Assembly (NCBI GenBank): GCA_019635485.1
Contig: JAHBZL010000019.1
Location: 30,019 to 94,018, forward strand
Length of the DNA: 64,000 bases
Direction of reading: 5' to 3'
Source of the DNA: Piscinibacter sp.
GTDB taxonomy: Bacteria > Pseudomonadota > Gammaproteobacteria > Burkholderiales > Burkholderiaceae_C
In this document: positions 1-7,582 of the stretch, in pieces
How positions within the stretch are numbered: the first letter of the stretch is position 1
How the letters are laid out: every line of letters begins with the position of its first letter
The notes under the pieces: model-generated
Told to the model about the DNA's origin: nothing
The model's database searches: none
Seen by the model: the letters and a program-made list of their open reading frames with translations, nothing else
Program-made: the position numbers and the translations under genes

Positions 1-1
1 G

Positions 2-205
2 CTGACCCTGATGGGCAAGACCAACCCGGTCACGCTGAAGGCGGGCAACTTCAACTGCTACACGAACCCGATCTACAAGCGCGAGGTCTGCGGCGGCGAT
101 TTCGAGACCACGATCACGCGCAGCCAGTACGGCATCACCTACGGCCTGCCCGGCATCCCGGACAACATCCGACTGCTGATCCAGATCGAAGCGATCAAGC
201 AGTAA
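2..205 (+). CDS. YceI-family protein, C-terminal part (truncated by window edge)
   Basis: The frame is open from base 2, so only the last 67 residues are visible and the start lies outside. The fragment carries the typical end of a YceI lipocalin-like beta-barrel: a Lys-Pro-Val-Thr-Leu strand near its start, a Cys-Gly-Gly-Asp-Phe-Glu-Thr turn, and a final YGLPGIPDNIRLLIQIEA strand. It is paralogous to the complete YceI protein at 2042-2599, with the same CGGDFET and LPxxxDxxRLLI(Q/E)(I/V)EA(I/L) pattern. YceI proteins are periplasmic binders of isoprenoid or other amphiphilic ligands. The stop overlaps the end of the convergent histidine kinase by 11 bp. Confidence 0.85.
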   Translation: MTLMGKTNPVTLKAGNFNCYTNPIYKREVCGGDFETTITRSQYGITYGLPGIPDNIRLLIQIEAIKQ

Positions 206-1976
206 GCAGCTTCTGCAGCAGCGCCCGCAGCGCGGGCTCGTCGTAGGGCTTGGCGAGGTGCTCGTCCATGCCGGCGGCGAGGCTGCGTTCGCGGTCGCCC
301 TCGAGCGCGTTGGCCGTCAGCGCCACGATCACCATCGGCGCCGCCCCGGCGGCGCGCTCGGCCGCGCGGATACGGCGGGTCGCCTCGAAGCCGTCCATGC
401 CGGGCATCTGGCAGTCCATCAGCACCAGGTCGTAGCGGCGCCGCAGCGCGCGATCCAGTGCCGCGGCACCGTCGCCGACAGCCTCGACGCGCAACCCGGC
501 GCGTTCCAGCATGGCCTGCGCGACCAGCGCGTTGACCGGGTTGTCCTCGACCAGCAGCACGTCGCCGGACAGCGCGCGCGCGTCGGCGGGCGCGGGCGCT
601 GCGGCCGGCGCCGCGCTGTCCGGCAGCGGCAGCACCAGTTCGAAGCACGCCCCCGGCCCGGCGCCGCGGTCCACGCAGCGCACGTCGCCGCCCATCGCGC
701 GGGCCAGTTCGCGTGCGATCGCCAGGCCAAGCCCGGCGCCGCCGTGGCGGCGGCCGAACGAGGTGTCCAGCTGGTGAAAGGGTTCGAACAGGCGCTCGCG
801 CTCGCCTGCGGGAATGCCGGGGCCGGTGTCGGTGACCTCGAAGGTCGTGCGGCCATCGTCGGCACGCCGCAGCGCGAGGGTCACGCAGCCGCGCTCGGTG
901 AACTTGACCGCGTTGCCGGTCAGGTTCAGCAGCACCTGGCGCAGCCGCGCCGGATCACCGCCGACCCAGCAGGGTGACGGCAGCCTGCCGTCGAGCACGA
1001 ACGCCAGCCCCTTCTCGACCGCGGACACCCGCGCCAGCTCGGCCACGCTGGCCACCGCCTCGGTGAGATCGAAAGCCTGCGGCGGCGCGGGCTTCAGGAA
1101 ACCGCGCTCGATCTTCGAGTAGTCCAGCACGTCGTTGATCAGGTCGAGCAGGTGGCGGCCGGCGCGCTCGAGCATGTCGAGGTAGCGCGGCGCCTGCACC
1201 GCGTCGGTGCGCGCCAAGGCTGCCAGGCCCAGCATGCCGTGCAGCGGCGTGCGCATCTCGTGGCTCATCGTCGCGAGAAAGCGGCCCTTGGCCTCGCTGT
1301 GCCGCTGCGCGAGGTCGAGCGCCTGCTGGCGCTGCGCGGCCGCCTCGTCCATCTCGAAGCGCAGCCGCAACATGGTCCGCGTGGCGGCGGCCGCGCGGCG
1401 GCCTTCGCTGACGATCAGCGCCAGGAAGACCCCCATGGCCAGCGCGGCATACAGCGACAGCCGCGTGCCGGCGAACAGTTGCCCGATCAGCGGCGGCACC
1501 AGCACCGCGGAGCAGAACAGCAGGCAGGTGCGCAGCCGCATCGACAGCACGATCAGGCCGATCGCCGCCACGCCGATGGTCGTGGCCAGCAGCAGCGCCG
1601 CCACCTCCGGCAGCGACGGCGGCAGCAGCAGCGTGCCGATCAGGCCGTAGATCGCGCCGTCCACGGCCAGCACCCATTCGTAGCGCCGCGACCAGCGCAG
1701 CGCGGCCGCCGCGTCGGCGCGCGCGCGCCGGTGCGCGATCCAGGCGCGCGCGCCGCTGACCAGCCACTTGCCGGCCAGCCAGGCCAGCAGCAGATCGTGC
1801 AGCACCACGTTCCACAGCATCCAGGTCAGCAGCAGGCCGAACGGCAGCGCGACCAGGTTCGAACGGTGCGTACGCTCGAACATCAGCTCGAACTGCGCCT
1901 GTTCGACGCGCTGCTCGAGCAACGCGTCGACGTCGCCGGCCGGAGGGGCGGTGGGAGGGGAAGCGGTGGGGTACAT
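195..1976 (-). CDS. Membrane hybrid sensor histidine kinase with receiver domain
   Basis: The protein has 593 residues. The N-terminal ~190 residues hold about six hydrophobic segments and no recognisable periplasmic sensor domain. A short helical linker follows, then HisKA with the phospho-acceptor His near residue 239 (MSHEMRTPLHGM), an HATPase with N box (LNLTGNAVKF), DTGPGIP and GLGLAI boxes, an Ala/Pro linker, and a C-terminal receiver with acceptor Asp near 521 (LMDCQMPGMDG) and Lys in AKPYD. It is therefore a self-contained hybrid kinase that must pass phosphate to an Hpt or regulator elsewhere; none is adjacent. I chose ATG at 1976; a GTG lies immediately before it. It is divergent from one YceI gene and convergent with another. 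Confidence 0.9.
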   Translation of the reverse strand: MYPTASPPTAPPAGDVDALLEQRVEQAQFELMFERTHRSNLVALPFGLLLTWMLWNVVLHDLLLAWLAGKWLVSGARAWIAHRRARADAAAALRWSRRYEWVLAVDGAIYGLIGTLLLPPSLPEVAALLLATTIGVAAIGLIVLSMRLRTCLLFCSAVLVPPLIGQLFAGTRLSLYAALAMGVFLALIVSEGRRAAAATRTMLRLRFEMDEAAAQRQQALDLAQRHSEAKGRFLATMSHEMRTPLHGMLGLAALARTDAVQAPRYLDMLERAGRHLLDLINDVLDYSKIERGFLKPAPPQAFDLTEAVASVAELARVSAVEKGLAFVLDGRLPSPCWVGGDPARLRQVLLNLTGNAVKFTERGCVTLALRRADDGRTTFEVTDTGPGIPAGERERLFEPFHQLDTSFGRRHGGAGLGLAIARELARAMGGDVRCVDRGAGPGACFELVLPLPDSAAPAAAPAPADARALSGDVLLVEDNPVNALVAQAMLERAGLRVEAVGDGAAALDRALRRRYDLVLMDCQMPGMDGFEATRRIRAAERAAGAAPMVIVALTANALEGDRERSLAAGMDEHLAKPYDEPALRALLQKLLTA

Positions 1977-2041
1977 CACGGGCGCCGATGCGCTGCGCGG
2001 ATTCTCGCGTCCGCTCCGTCCGCCCGGCGCAGAATCGGCCG

Positions 2042-2599
2042 ATGAAACTTCACGCCGCGCTCGTCTGCGTGATGCTGTGTGGCGGCGCCGCCGCGACGGA
2101 ATACCGGCTCGACCCGCAGCACAGCTTCGTCCACTTCGAAGTGCTGCACTTCGGCACGTCGACGCTGCGCGGGCGCTTCGGCCCGCTGGACGGGCAGGCC
2201 AGCCTGGACGCCCCGGCCGGCCGCGGGCGCACCGGCTTGCGCATCCCGATGGCCTCGCTGAGCACCGGCCTGCCCGTGCTCGACCGCCGGCTGCGCGAGG
2301 CCGACCTGCTGGCCGTCGACGCCTACCCGGAGGCGTATTTCGTTGCCGAGCACTTCGTGTTCGAAGACGGTGCGCTGCGCGAGGTGCGCGGCGAAGTCAC
2401 GCTGCGCGGCATCAGCCGGCCGCTGACGCTGCGCGCGCTGCGCTTCGGCTGCCGGCCGCATCCCACGCTGCAGCGCGACTGGTGCGGCGGCGATTTCGAG
2501 ACCGAGCTGCGGCGCAGCGATTTCGGCATGACCTTCGGCCTGCCGCTGGTGGCCGACCGCGTGCGCCTGCTGATCGAGGTCGAGGCCCTGCGCGAATGA
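2042..2599 (+). CDS. YceI-family periplasmic protein
   Basis: The protein has 185 residues. It starts with a short signal peptide ending in an Ala-rich segment (CGGAAATEY), followed by the YceI opening motif YRLDPQHSFVHFEVLHFG. The middle shows the usual DRRLREADLLAVDAYPEAYF region, and the end matches the truncated paralogue at the window start. YceI proteins form an extended lipocalin-like barrel in the periplasm that holds a lipid-like ligand. The ATG at 2042 was preferred over an in-frame upstream start at 1988 because it places the signal peptide at the N terminus. The gene is divergent from the hybrid kinase, leaving only about 65 bp for promoters. Confidence 0.88.
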   Translation: MKLHAALVCVMLCGGAAATEYRLDPQHSFVHFEVLHFGTSTLRGRFGPLDGQASLDAPAGRGRTGLRIPMASLSTGLPVLDRRLREADLLAVDAYPEAYFVAEHFVFEDGALREVRGEVTLRGISRPLTLRALRFGCRPHPTLQRDWCGGDFETELRRSDFGMTFGLPLVADRVRLLIEVEALRE

Positions 2600-2667
2600 G
2601 GGGTTCCGCGGGGCCGCGGATCTCGGGTTACTCCCCGGCAACAGGTCGCTGCCGAGTGGTTAAGGTA

Positions 2668-2688
2668 CGGAGGCGAGACGGCCCTCCG
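2668..2688. other. Inverted repeat upstream of TRAP binding protein
   Basis: CGGAGG and CCTCCG flank a 9-nt loop, about 70 bp before the start of the TRAP substrate-binding protein. It may be an operator or a leader hairpin. The surrounding 159-bp gap shows no clear promoter. Confidence 0.3.
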
Positions 2689-2758
2689 GCGCCGTCGATG
2701 CGGGACGCTGCCGGCGCGAAGCCCGCCGGCCACCATGCCAATCGACCTGGAGACAAGG

Positions 2759-3910
2759 ATGACCGACAAGACTTCCCACGATGCACGCCCTGCGCCGGCC
2801 GCCGCTCCGGCGCGCCGCCGCTTTCTCGGTGCCGCCGCCTCCGGGCTGGCCGGCGCCGCGGCCATGACCGCACCGATGGTGTCGGTCGCGCAGTCGCCGA
2901 TCGTGCTGAAGATGCAGGGCGCCTGGGGCGCCAAGGACATCTTCAACGAGATGGCGGAACAGTACGTCGCGCGCGTCAACGAGATGGCCGGCGGGCGGTT
3001 GCGCATCGACTACCTGGTGGCCGGTTCGGTGGTCAAGCCCTTCGAGGTGATGGATGCCACCGCCAAGGGCGTGATCGACGCGGCCCACACCGTCGCGGTG
3101 TACTGGTACGGCAAGAGCAAGGTGGCCTCGCTGTTCGGCTCCGGCCCGATCAACGGCTGCAACGCGAACCAGATGCTGGCGTGGATCCATCGCCAGGGCC
3201 AGCCGTTCTACGAGGAACTGGTCAAGAAGCTCGGCCTGGACGTGGTGGCGTTCTTCGCGATGCCGATGCCCACGCAGCCGCTGGGCTGGTTCAAGAAGCC
3301 GATCAAGGGCGCCGCCGACCTGAAGGGCTTCAAGTACCGCACCGTCGGCCTGGCCGCCGACCTGATGCAGGACATGGGCATGCGCGTCACGCAGCTGCCC
3401 GGCGGCGAGATCGTGCCGGCGATGGAGCGCGGCGTGATCGATGCCTTCGAGTTCAACAACCCGACCTCGGACCGCCGCTTCGGCGCCCAGGACGTGGCGA
3501 AGAACTACTACATGGGCAGCTACCACCAGGCGATGGAGTTCTTCGAGATCGACTTCAACAAGAAGAAGTACGACTCGCTGCCGAAGGACCTGCAGGCGAT
3601 CCTGAAGTACGCTGCCGAGGCCGCGTCGACCGCGAACTACGCGCTGGCGATGGACCAGTACTCGACCGACCTGCAGGAGCTCAAGGACAAGGACAAGGTC
3701 AACGTGCTGCGCACGCCGAAGGACGTGTTCACCGAGCAGCTGAAGTCCTGGGACGTGCTGGTCAAGAAGCTCTCCGACGAGGACCCGTTCTTCAAGAAGG
3801 TCTGGGAGTCGCAAAAGGCCTGGGCCAAGCGTGTCGGCTACTACGGCTTCTTCAACGACGCCGACTACCAGCAGGCCTACGAGCACCTGTACGGCAAGCT
3901 CGGGTTCTGA
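2759..3910 (+). CDS. TRAP transporter substrate-binding protein (DctP family), Tat-exported
   Basis: The protein has 383 residues. It is the periplasmic solute receptor of the TRAP system encoded directly downstream. The N terminus carries a twin-arginine signal (ARRRFLGAAASG) ending in Ala-Gln, so it is probably exported folded. The mature part has DctP features: VARVNEMAGGRLRIDYL, a central PTQPLGWFKKPIKGAADLKG, and PGGEIVPAMERGVIDAFEF with the Arg that usually contacts a substrate carboxylate. It resembles the receptors annotated for 2-oxoacid or mannitol/chloroaromatic-type TRAP systems, but the ligand cannot be read from sequence. ATG 2759 has GGAG six bases upstream; an in-frame ATG at 2735 lacks this. 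Confidence 0.92.
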   Translation: MTDKTSHDARPAPAAAPARRRFLGAAASGLAGAAAMTAPMVSVAQSPIVLKMQGAWGAKDIFNEMAEQYVARVNEMAGGRLRIDYLVAGSVVKPFEVMDATAKGVIDAAHTVAVYWYGKSKVASLFGSGPINGCNANQMLAWIHRQGQPFYEELVKKLGLDVVAFFAMPMPTQPLGWFKKPIKGAADLKGFKYRTVGLAADLMQDMGMRVTQLPGGEIVPAMERGVIDAFEFNNPTSDRRFGAQDVAKNYYMGSYHQAMEFFEIDFNKKKYDSLPKDLQAILKYAAEAASTANYALAMDQYSTDLQELKDKDKVNVLRTPKDVFTEQLKSWDVLVKKLSDEDPFFKKVWESQKAWAKRVGYYGFFNDADYQQAYEHLYGKLGF

Positions 3911-3949
3911 CCCGGCGGGGGCGCCCGGCGGCGTCCCCATGTTCCCGCC

Positions 3950-3978
3950 AAGGCGGCGCCGTGGTGCGCCGCCTTTTT
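3950..3978 (+). terminator. Rho-independent terminator between TRAP binding protein and permeases
   Basis: Perfect 9-bp stem (AAGGCGGCG / CGCCGCCTT), 8-nt loop and a run of five T. It sits after the binding-protein stop and before the small permease, so it probably attenuates read-through and lets the receptor be made in excess over the membrane subunits, as in many binding-protein-dependent systems. Confidence 0.8.
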
Positions 3979-4025
3979 GCGCGGCGCACCAGCGCGCCCA
4001 CAGTGCAGTACGGAGGCGTTGACCC

Positions 4026-4616
4026 ATGCTCCAGAAATTCCTGCTCGCGATCGACCGCTTCAGCATGGCGGTCGGGCACGCGTTCGCCTGGTGCATCCTG
4101 ATCCTGACGCTGGGCACCTCGTACGAGGTGTTCATGCGCTACGTGCTGAACAACCCGACCGACTGGGCGTTCGACATGAGCTACATCATGTACGGCGGAC
4201 TGTTCATCATGTCCGGCGCCTACGCGCTGTCGCGCAACGCCCACGTGCGCGGCGACGTGCTGTTCCGCCTGCTGCGCCCGCGTGTGCAGGCGGGCATCGA
4301 GCTGGTGCTGTACTTCATCTTCTTCTACCCCGGCGTCACCGCGCTGATGATCGCCGGCTACGGTTACGCGCACGACTCCTTCGGCTACAAGGAGGTCAGC
4401 GTCAACAGCCCGGTGGGCGTGCCGATCTGGCAGCTCAAGGCGCTGATTCCGCTGGCCGGCGGGATGCTGTTCATCCAGGGCATCGCACAGGTGATCCGCT
4501 GCATCCTGTGCCTGCGCGACGGCCGCTGGCCGCGCCAGCTGCACGACGTCGAGGAGCTCGAGAGCGTGCTCCAGGCCGAGTACCAGGCGCAGGCCGAGCG
4601 GGAGGCGGCACGATGA
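4026..4616 (+). CDS. TRAP transporter small permease (DctQ family)
   Basis: The protein has 196 residues with four predicted membrane helices (about residues 15-37, 50-70, 92-112 and 133-155). It carries the DctQ signature around TSYEVFMRYVLNNPTDW and the polar stretch after helix 2 (SRNAHVRGDVL). It pairs with the large permease to form the Na+-coupled TRAP membrane unit. GGAGG lies nine bases before the ATG. Its stop overlaps the large-permease start (ATGA), indicating translational coupling. The extended C-terminal tail is charged and cytoplasmic. Confidence 0.93.
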   Translation: MLQKFLLAIDRFSMAVGHAFAWCILILTLGTSYEVFMRYVLNNPTDWAFDMSYIMYGGLFIMSGAYALSRNAHVRGDVLFRLLRPRVQAGIELVLYFIFFYPGVTALMIAGYGYAHDSFGYKEVSVNSPVGVPIWQLKALIPLAGGMLFIQGIAQVIRCILCLRDGRWPRQLHDVEELESVLQAEYQAQAEREAAR

Positions 4617-5956
4617 GCAATCCGCAGATCGCGCTGCTGATGCTCGGCAGCTTCATCTTCATCATCCTGCTCGGCTTCCCGATCGCCTTCACGCTGATGG
4701 CGATGGGCGTGATGTTCGGCTTCTACGCCTACTACGTGCCGGACCAGGCCTTCTTCGACAGCCGGGTGTTCTACCTGCTGTCGCAGAACACCTTCAGCAT
4801 CATGAACAACGACGTGCTGACCGCCGTGCCGCTGTTCCTGTTCATGGGCTACATGATCGAGAGATCGAACATTCTCGACCGGCTGTTCTACAGCCTGCAG
4901 GTGGCGCTGCGCGCGATCCCCGGCGCAATGGCGGTGGCCGCGCTGGTCACCTGCGCGCTGTTCGCCACCGCCACCGGCATCGTCGGCGCGGTGGTCACGC
5001 TGATGGGCTTGCTGGCCTTCCCCGCGATGCTCAAGGCCGGCTACGACCAGAAGCTCGCGTCGGGCGTGATCTGCGCCGGCGGCACGCTGGGCATCCTGAT
5101 CCCGCCGTCGATCATGCTGATCGTCTATGGCGCGACCTCGGCGGTGTCGGTGGTCAAGCTGTACGCCGCGGCGATCGTGCCCGGCTTCCTGCTCGCCGGG
5201 CTGTACGTCGTGTACGTGATCACGCGCGCGTCGCTCAACCCGAAGCTCGCGCCGCGCCTGCCGAAGTCGGAGACCGACATCCCGTGGGCGAAGGTGGTGG
5301 TGCTGCTGCTGCAGGCCTTCTTTCCGCTGGCGGTACTGATCCTCTCGGTGCTCGGCGCGATCCTGTTCGGGCTGGCCACGCCCAGCGAGGCGGCCGCGAT
5401 CGGCGCGCTCGGCGCGATGGTGCTGGCGATCGCCTACCGCGCGTTCAGCTGGGCGCGCCTGAAGGAGGCGGTGTTCCTGACCGCGCGCACCTCGGCGATG
5501 GTGTGCTGGCTGTTCGTCGGCTCCTGGACCTTCTCGTCGATCTTCTCCTACCTCGGCGGCGAGGGGCTGATCAAGGAGTTCGTGCTCTCGCTGGAGCTGA
5601 ACACGATCACCTTCCTGCTGCTGTCGCAGGCCATCATCTTCCTGCTCGGCTGGCCGCTGGAGTGGAGCGAGATCATCATCATCTTCGTGCCGATCTTCCT
5701 GCCGCTGCTGCCGCACTTCAACGTCGACCCGCTGTTCTTCGGCGTGCTCGTCGCGATCAACCTGCAGACCTCGTTCCTGACGCCCCCCATGGCGATGTCG
5801 GCCTACTATCTGAAAGGCATCGCGCCGAAGTTCGTCCAGCTGTGGACGATCTTCAAGGGCTGTTTCCCGTTCCTGGCGATGGTGTTCGTCACGATGTTCC
5901 TGATCTACGTCTTCCCGCAGCTCGTCTTCGGGCTGCCCCGGTTCTTCTACGGCTGA
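4613..5956 (+). CDS. TRAP transporter large permease (DctM family)
   Basis: The protein has 447 residues and about a dozen hydrophobic segments. Family motifs include the N-terminal LLGFPIAFTLMAMG, the loop TAVPLFLFMGYMIERS, GTLGILIPPSIMLIVYG and, in the second half, the matching ATPSEAAAIGALGAM and SFLTPPMAMSAYYLKG hairpins. It forms the elevator-type transport domain of the TRAP carrier. The start was set at the ATG that overlaps the DctQ stop; a much longer upstream reading frame is only the DctQ gene read out of frame. The amidase begins 15 bp downstream, suggesting one transcript. Confidence 0.94.
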   Translation: MSNPQIALLMLGSFIFIILLGFPIAFTLMAMGVMFGFYAYYVPDQAFFDSRVFYLLSQNTFSIMNNDVLTAVPLFLFMGYMIERSNILDRLFYSLQVALRAIPGAMAVAALVTCALFATATGIVGAVVTLMGLLAFPAMLKAGYDQKLASGVICAGGTLGILIPPSIMLIVYGATSAVSVVKLYAAAIVPGFLLAGLYVVYVITRASLNPKLAPRLPKSETDIPWAKVVVLLLQAFFPLAVLILSVLGAILFGLATPSEAAAIGALGAMVLAIAYRAFSWARLKEAVFLTARTSAMVCWLFVGSWTFSSIFSYLGGEGLIKEFVLSLELNTITFLLLSQAIIFLLGWPLEWSEIIIIFVPIFLPLLPHFNVDPLFFGVLVAINLQTSFLTPPMAMSAYYLKGIAPKFVQLWTIFKGCFPFLAMVFVTMFLIYVFPQLVFGLPRFFYG

Positions 5957-5971
5957 GCACGCCACGACCTC

Positions 5972-7330
5972 ATGGCCGACGACCGCATCGACATCACCCT
6001 GCTGAGCGCCGCGCAGGCGCTGGACGCGTTGCGCGAGGGGCGCGCGAGCGCGGAGGACCTCGTCAACGGCTGCCTCGCGCGCATCCGCGCCGACGAGCCG
6101 CGCGTGCAGGCCTGGGCCTTCCTCGACGAGCAGCGCGCGCTCGAACAGGCGCGCCACGTCGACGGCGTGCGTCGCCAGGGCCACGCGACCGGCCAGCTGC
6201 ACGGGCTGCCGGTGGGCGTGAAGGACATCATCGACACGGCCGACATGCCCACCGAGGACGGCACCGTGCTGAACGCCGGCCGCCAGCCCGGCTTCGACGC
6301 CACCGTCGTCGAGCGGCTGCGCTCGGCCGGCGCGATCGTGCTCGGCAAGACGGTGACGACCGAGCTCGCCACCTACGCCCCGGGCAAGACGCGCAACCCG
6401 GTCAACCCGGAGCACACACCCGGCGGCTCGTCGAGCGGGTCCGCCGCGGCGGTGGCGGCACACATGGTGCCGGTGGCCATCGGCACGCAGACCAACGGCA
6501 GCGTGATCCGCCCGGCCGCCTTCTGCGGCGTGTTCGGCTACAAGCCGACCTTCGGCTGGGTGCCGCGGCACGGCATCCTCGAGCAGTCGCGCCCGCTGGA
6601 CCAGGTCGGCTTCTTCGCGCGCAGCGTCGAGGACCTGGCCCTGGTCGCCGAACCGCTGCTGGGCTACGACGAGCGCGACCCCGACACGCGGCCGATGGCC
6701 CGGCCGCGGCTGCACGCCACGGCGATGCAGGAGCCGCCGCTGCCGCCGGTGTTCGCGATGACGCGCACGCCGAACTGGGGCGACGCCGAGGAGCAGACGC
6801 GCCAGGCCTTCGACGAGGTGGCGCAGGCCCTGGGCGCGCAGGCCAAGCCGTTCGACGTGCCCGCGGTGCTCAACGAGGCCTGGGCCTGGCACGCGACGCT
6901 GATGGAAGCCGACCTGGCGCGCAACTTCCACGGGCTGTACGAACGCGGCCGCGCGCAGCTGAGCGAATCGCTGCGCGGACAGATCGAACGCGGGCGGCGC
7001 GTCACCGCAGTCGACTACAACAACGCGCTGGCGCACCAGCGCACGCTCGAGGACGCCTTCGACGAGGTGTTCGACCGCTGCGACGCGATCCTCACCGCCG
7101 CCGCGGCCGGGCCGGCCCCGCACGGCCTGTCCTCCACCGGCAGCCCGGCGTTCTGCACGCTGTGGACCTTCGCCGGCATGCCGGCGGTGACGCTGCCGCT
7201 GCTGCGCGCCGACAACGGCCTGCCGATGGGCATCCAGCTCGTCGGCCGGCGCGGCGACGATGCGCGGCTGCTGCGCACCGCGCGCTGGCTCACCGACTGG
7301 GTGCGCGCCCTCGAGCGCGCGCCCGCCTGA
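5972..7330 (+). CDS. Amidase signature family hydrolase
   Basis: The protein has 452 residues. It is a Ser-cisSer-Lys amidase: catalytic Lys84 in PVGVKDIID, cis-Ser153 in the GGSSSGSAAA loop, and nucleophile Ser177 in TQTNGSVIRPAAFCG, followed by the conserved VFGYKPTFGWVP. The spacing matches the family. These enzymes hydrolyse amides such as aryl/alkyl amides, ureas or carbamates. The position directly behind the TRAP permease suggests that the transporter imports the amide substrate or takes up the acid produced, but this is inference. It is cytoplasmic with no signal peptide. Start ATG 5972 is 15 bp after the DctM stop. Confidence 0.93.
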   Translation: MADDRIDITLLSAAQALDALREGRASAEDLVNGCLARIRADEPRVQAWAFLDEQRALEQARHVDGVRRQGHATGQLHGLPVGVKDIIDTADMPTEDGTVLNAGRQPGFDATVVERLRSAGAIVLGKTVTTELATYAPGKTRNPVNPEHTPGGSSSGSAAAVAAHMVPVAIGTQTNGSVIRPAAFCGVFGYKPTFGWVPRHGILEQSRPLDQVGFFARSVEDLALVAEPLLGYDERDPDTRPMARPRLHATAMQEPPLPPVFAMTRTPNWGDAEEQTRQAFDEVAQALGAQAKPFDVPAVLNEAWAWHATLMEADLARNFHGLYERGRAQLSESLRGQIERGRRVTAVDYNNALAHQRTLEDAFDEVFDRCDAILTAAAAGPAPHGLSSTGSPAFCTLWTFAGMPAVTLPLLRADNGLPMGIQLVGRRGDDARLLRTARWLTDWVRALERAPA

Positions 7331-7344
7331 ACCGGAGATCGACG

Positions 7345-7524
7345 ATGCAGGGCAAGCTGCTGAAGATCGTGATGGGCCTGGTCGCGCTGGTGATGGCGCT
7401 GGCCTTCTTCGCCGTGCCGATGTTCAAGCTGAAGGACCCGGCGATGATCATCGTGATCCTGATCGGGGTCGGCGCGATGGTCTACAGCTTCATCGAGTTC
7501 GTGCGCGAGAAGGACGGCGACTGA
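7345..7524 (+). CDS. Small two-helix membrane protein
   Basis: The protein has 59 residues, with two hydrophobic helices (about residues 8-25 and 33-50) and a charged C-terminal EFVREKDGD tail. CGGAG lies seven bases before the ATG, and the gene follows the amidase by 14 bp, so it is almost certainly co-transcribed. No enzyme motif is visible. It could be an accessory subunit of the TRAP system or an unrelated small membrane protein; I do not recognise the family. Confidence 0.7.
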   Translation: MQGKLLKIVMGLVALVMALAFFAVPMFKLKDPAMIIVILIGVGAMVYSFIEFVREKDGD

Positions 7525-7582
7525 CCCCGGCCTGCCGGTCCGCTCGTTTGCCCCGCCGCGGCCGCACGCCGACAATGCCGGC

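Noticed and set aside
2660-4135. Long open frame on the minus strand opposite the TRAP binding protein
   Set aside because: It is the antisense of a well-supported gene; its composition (Arg, His, Val, Gln-rich) is typical of antisense frames in GC-rich DNA.
4385-7123. 912-codon minus-strand frame across DctM and amidase
   Set aside because: No domains; low-complexity Arg/Gln/His composition; antisense of three real genes.
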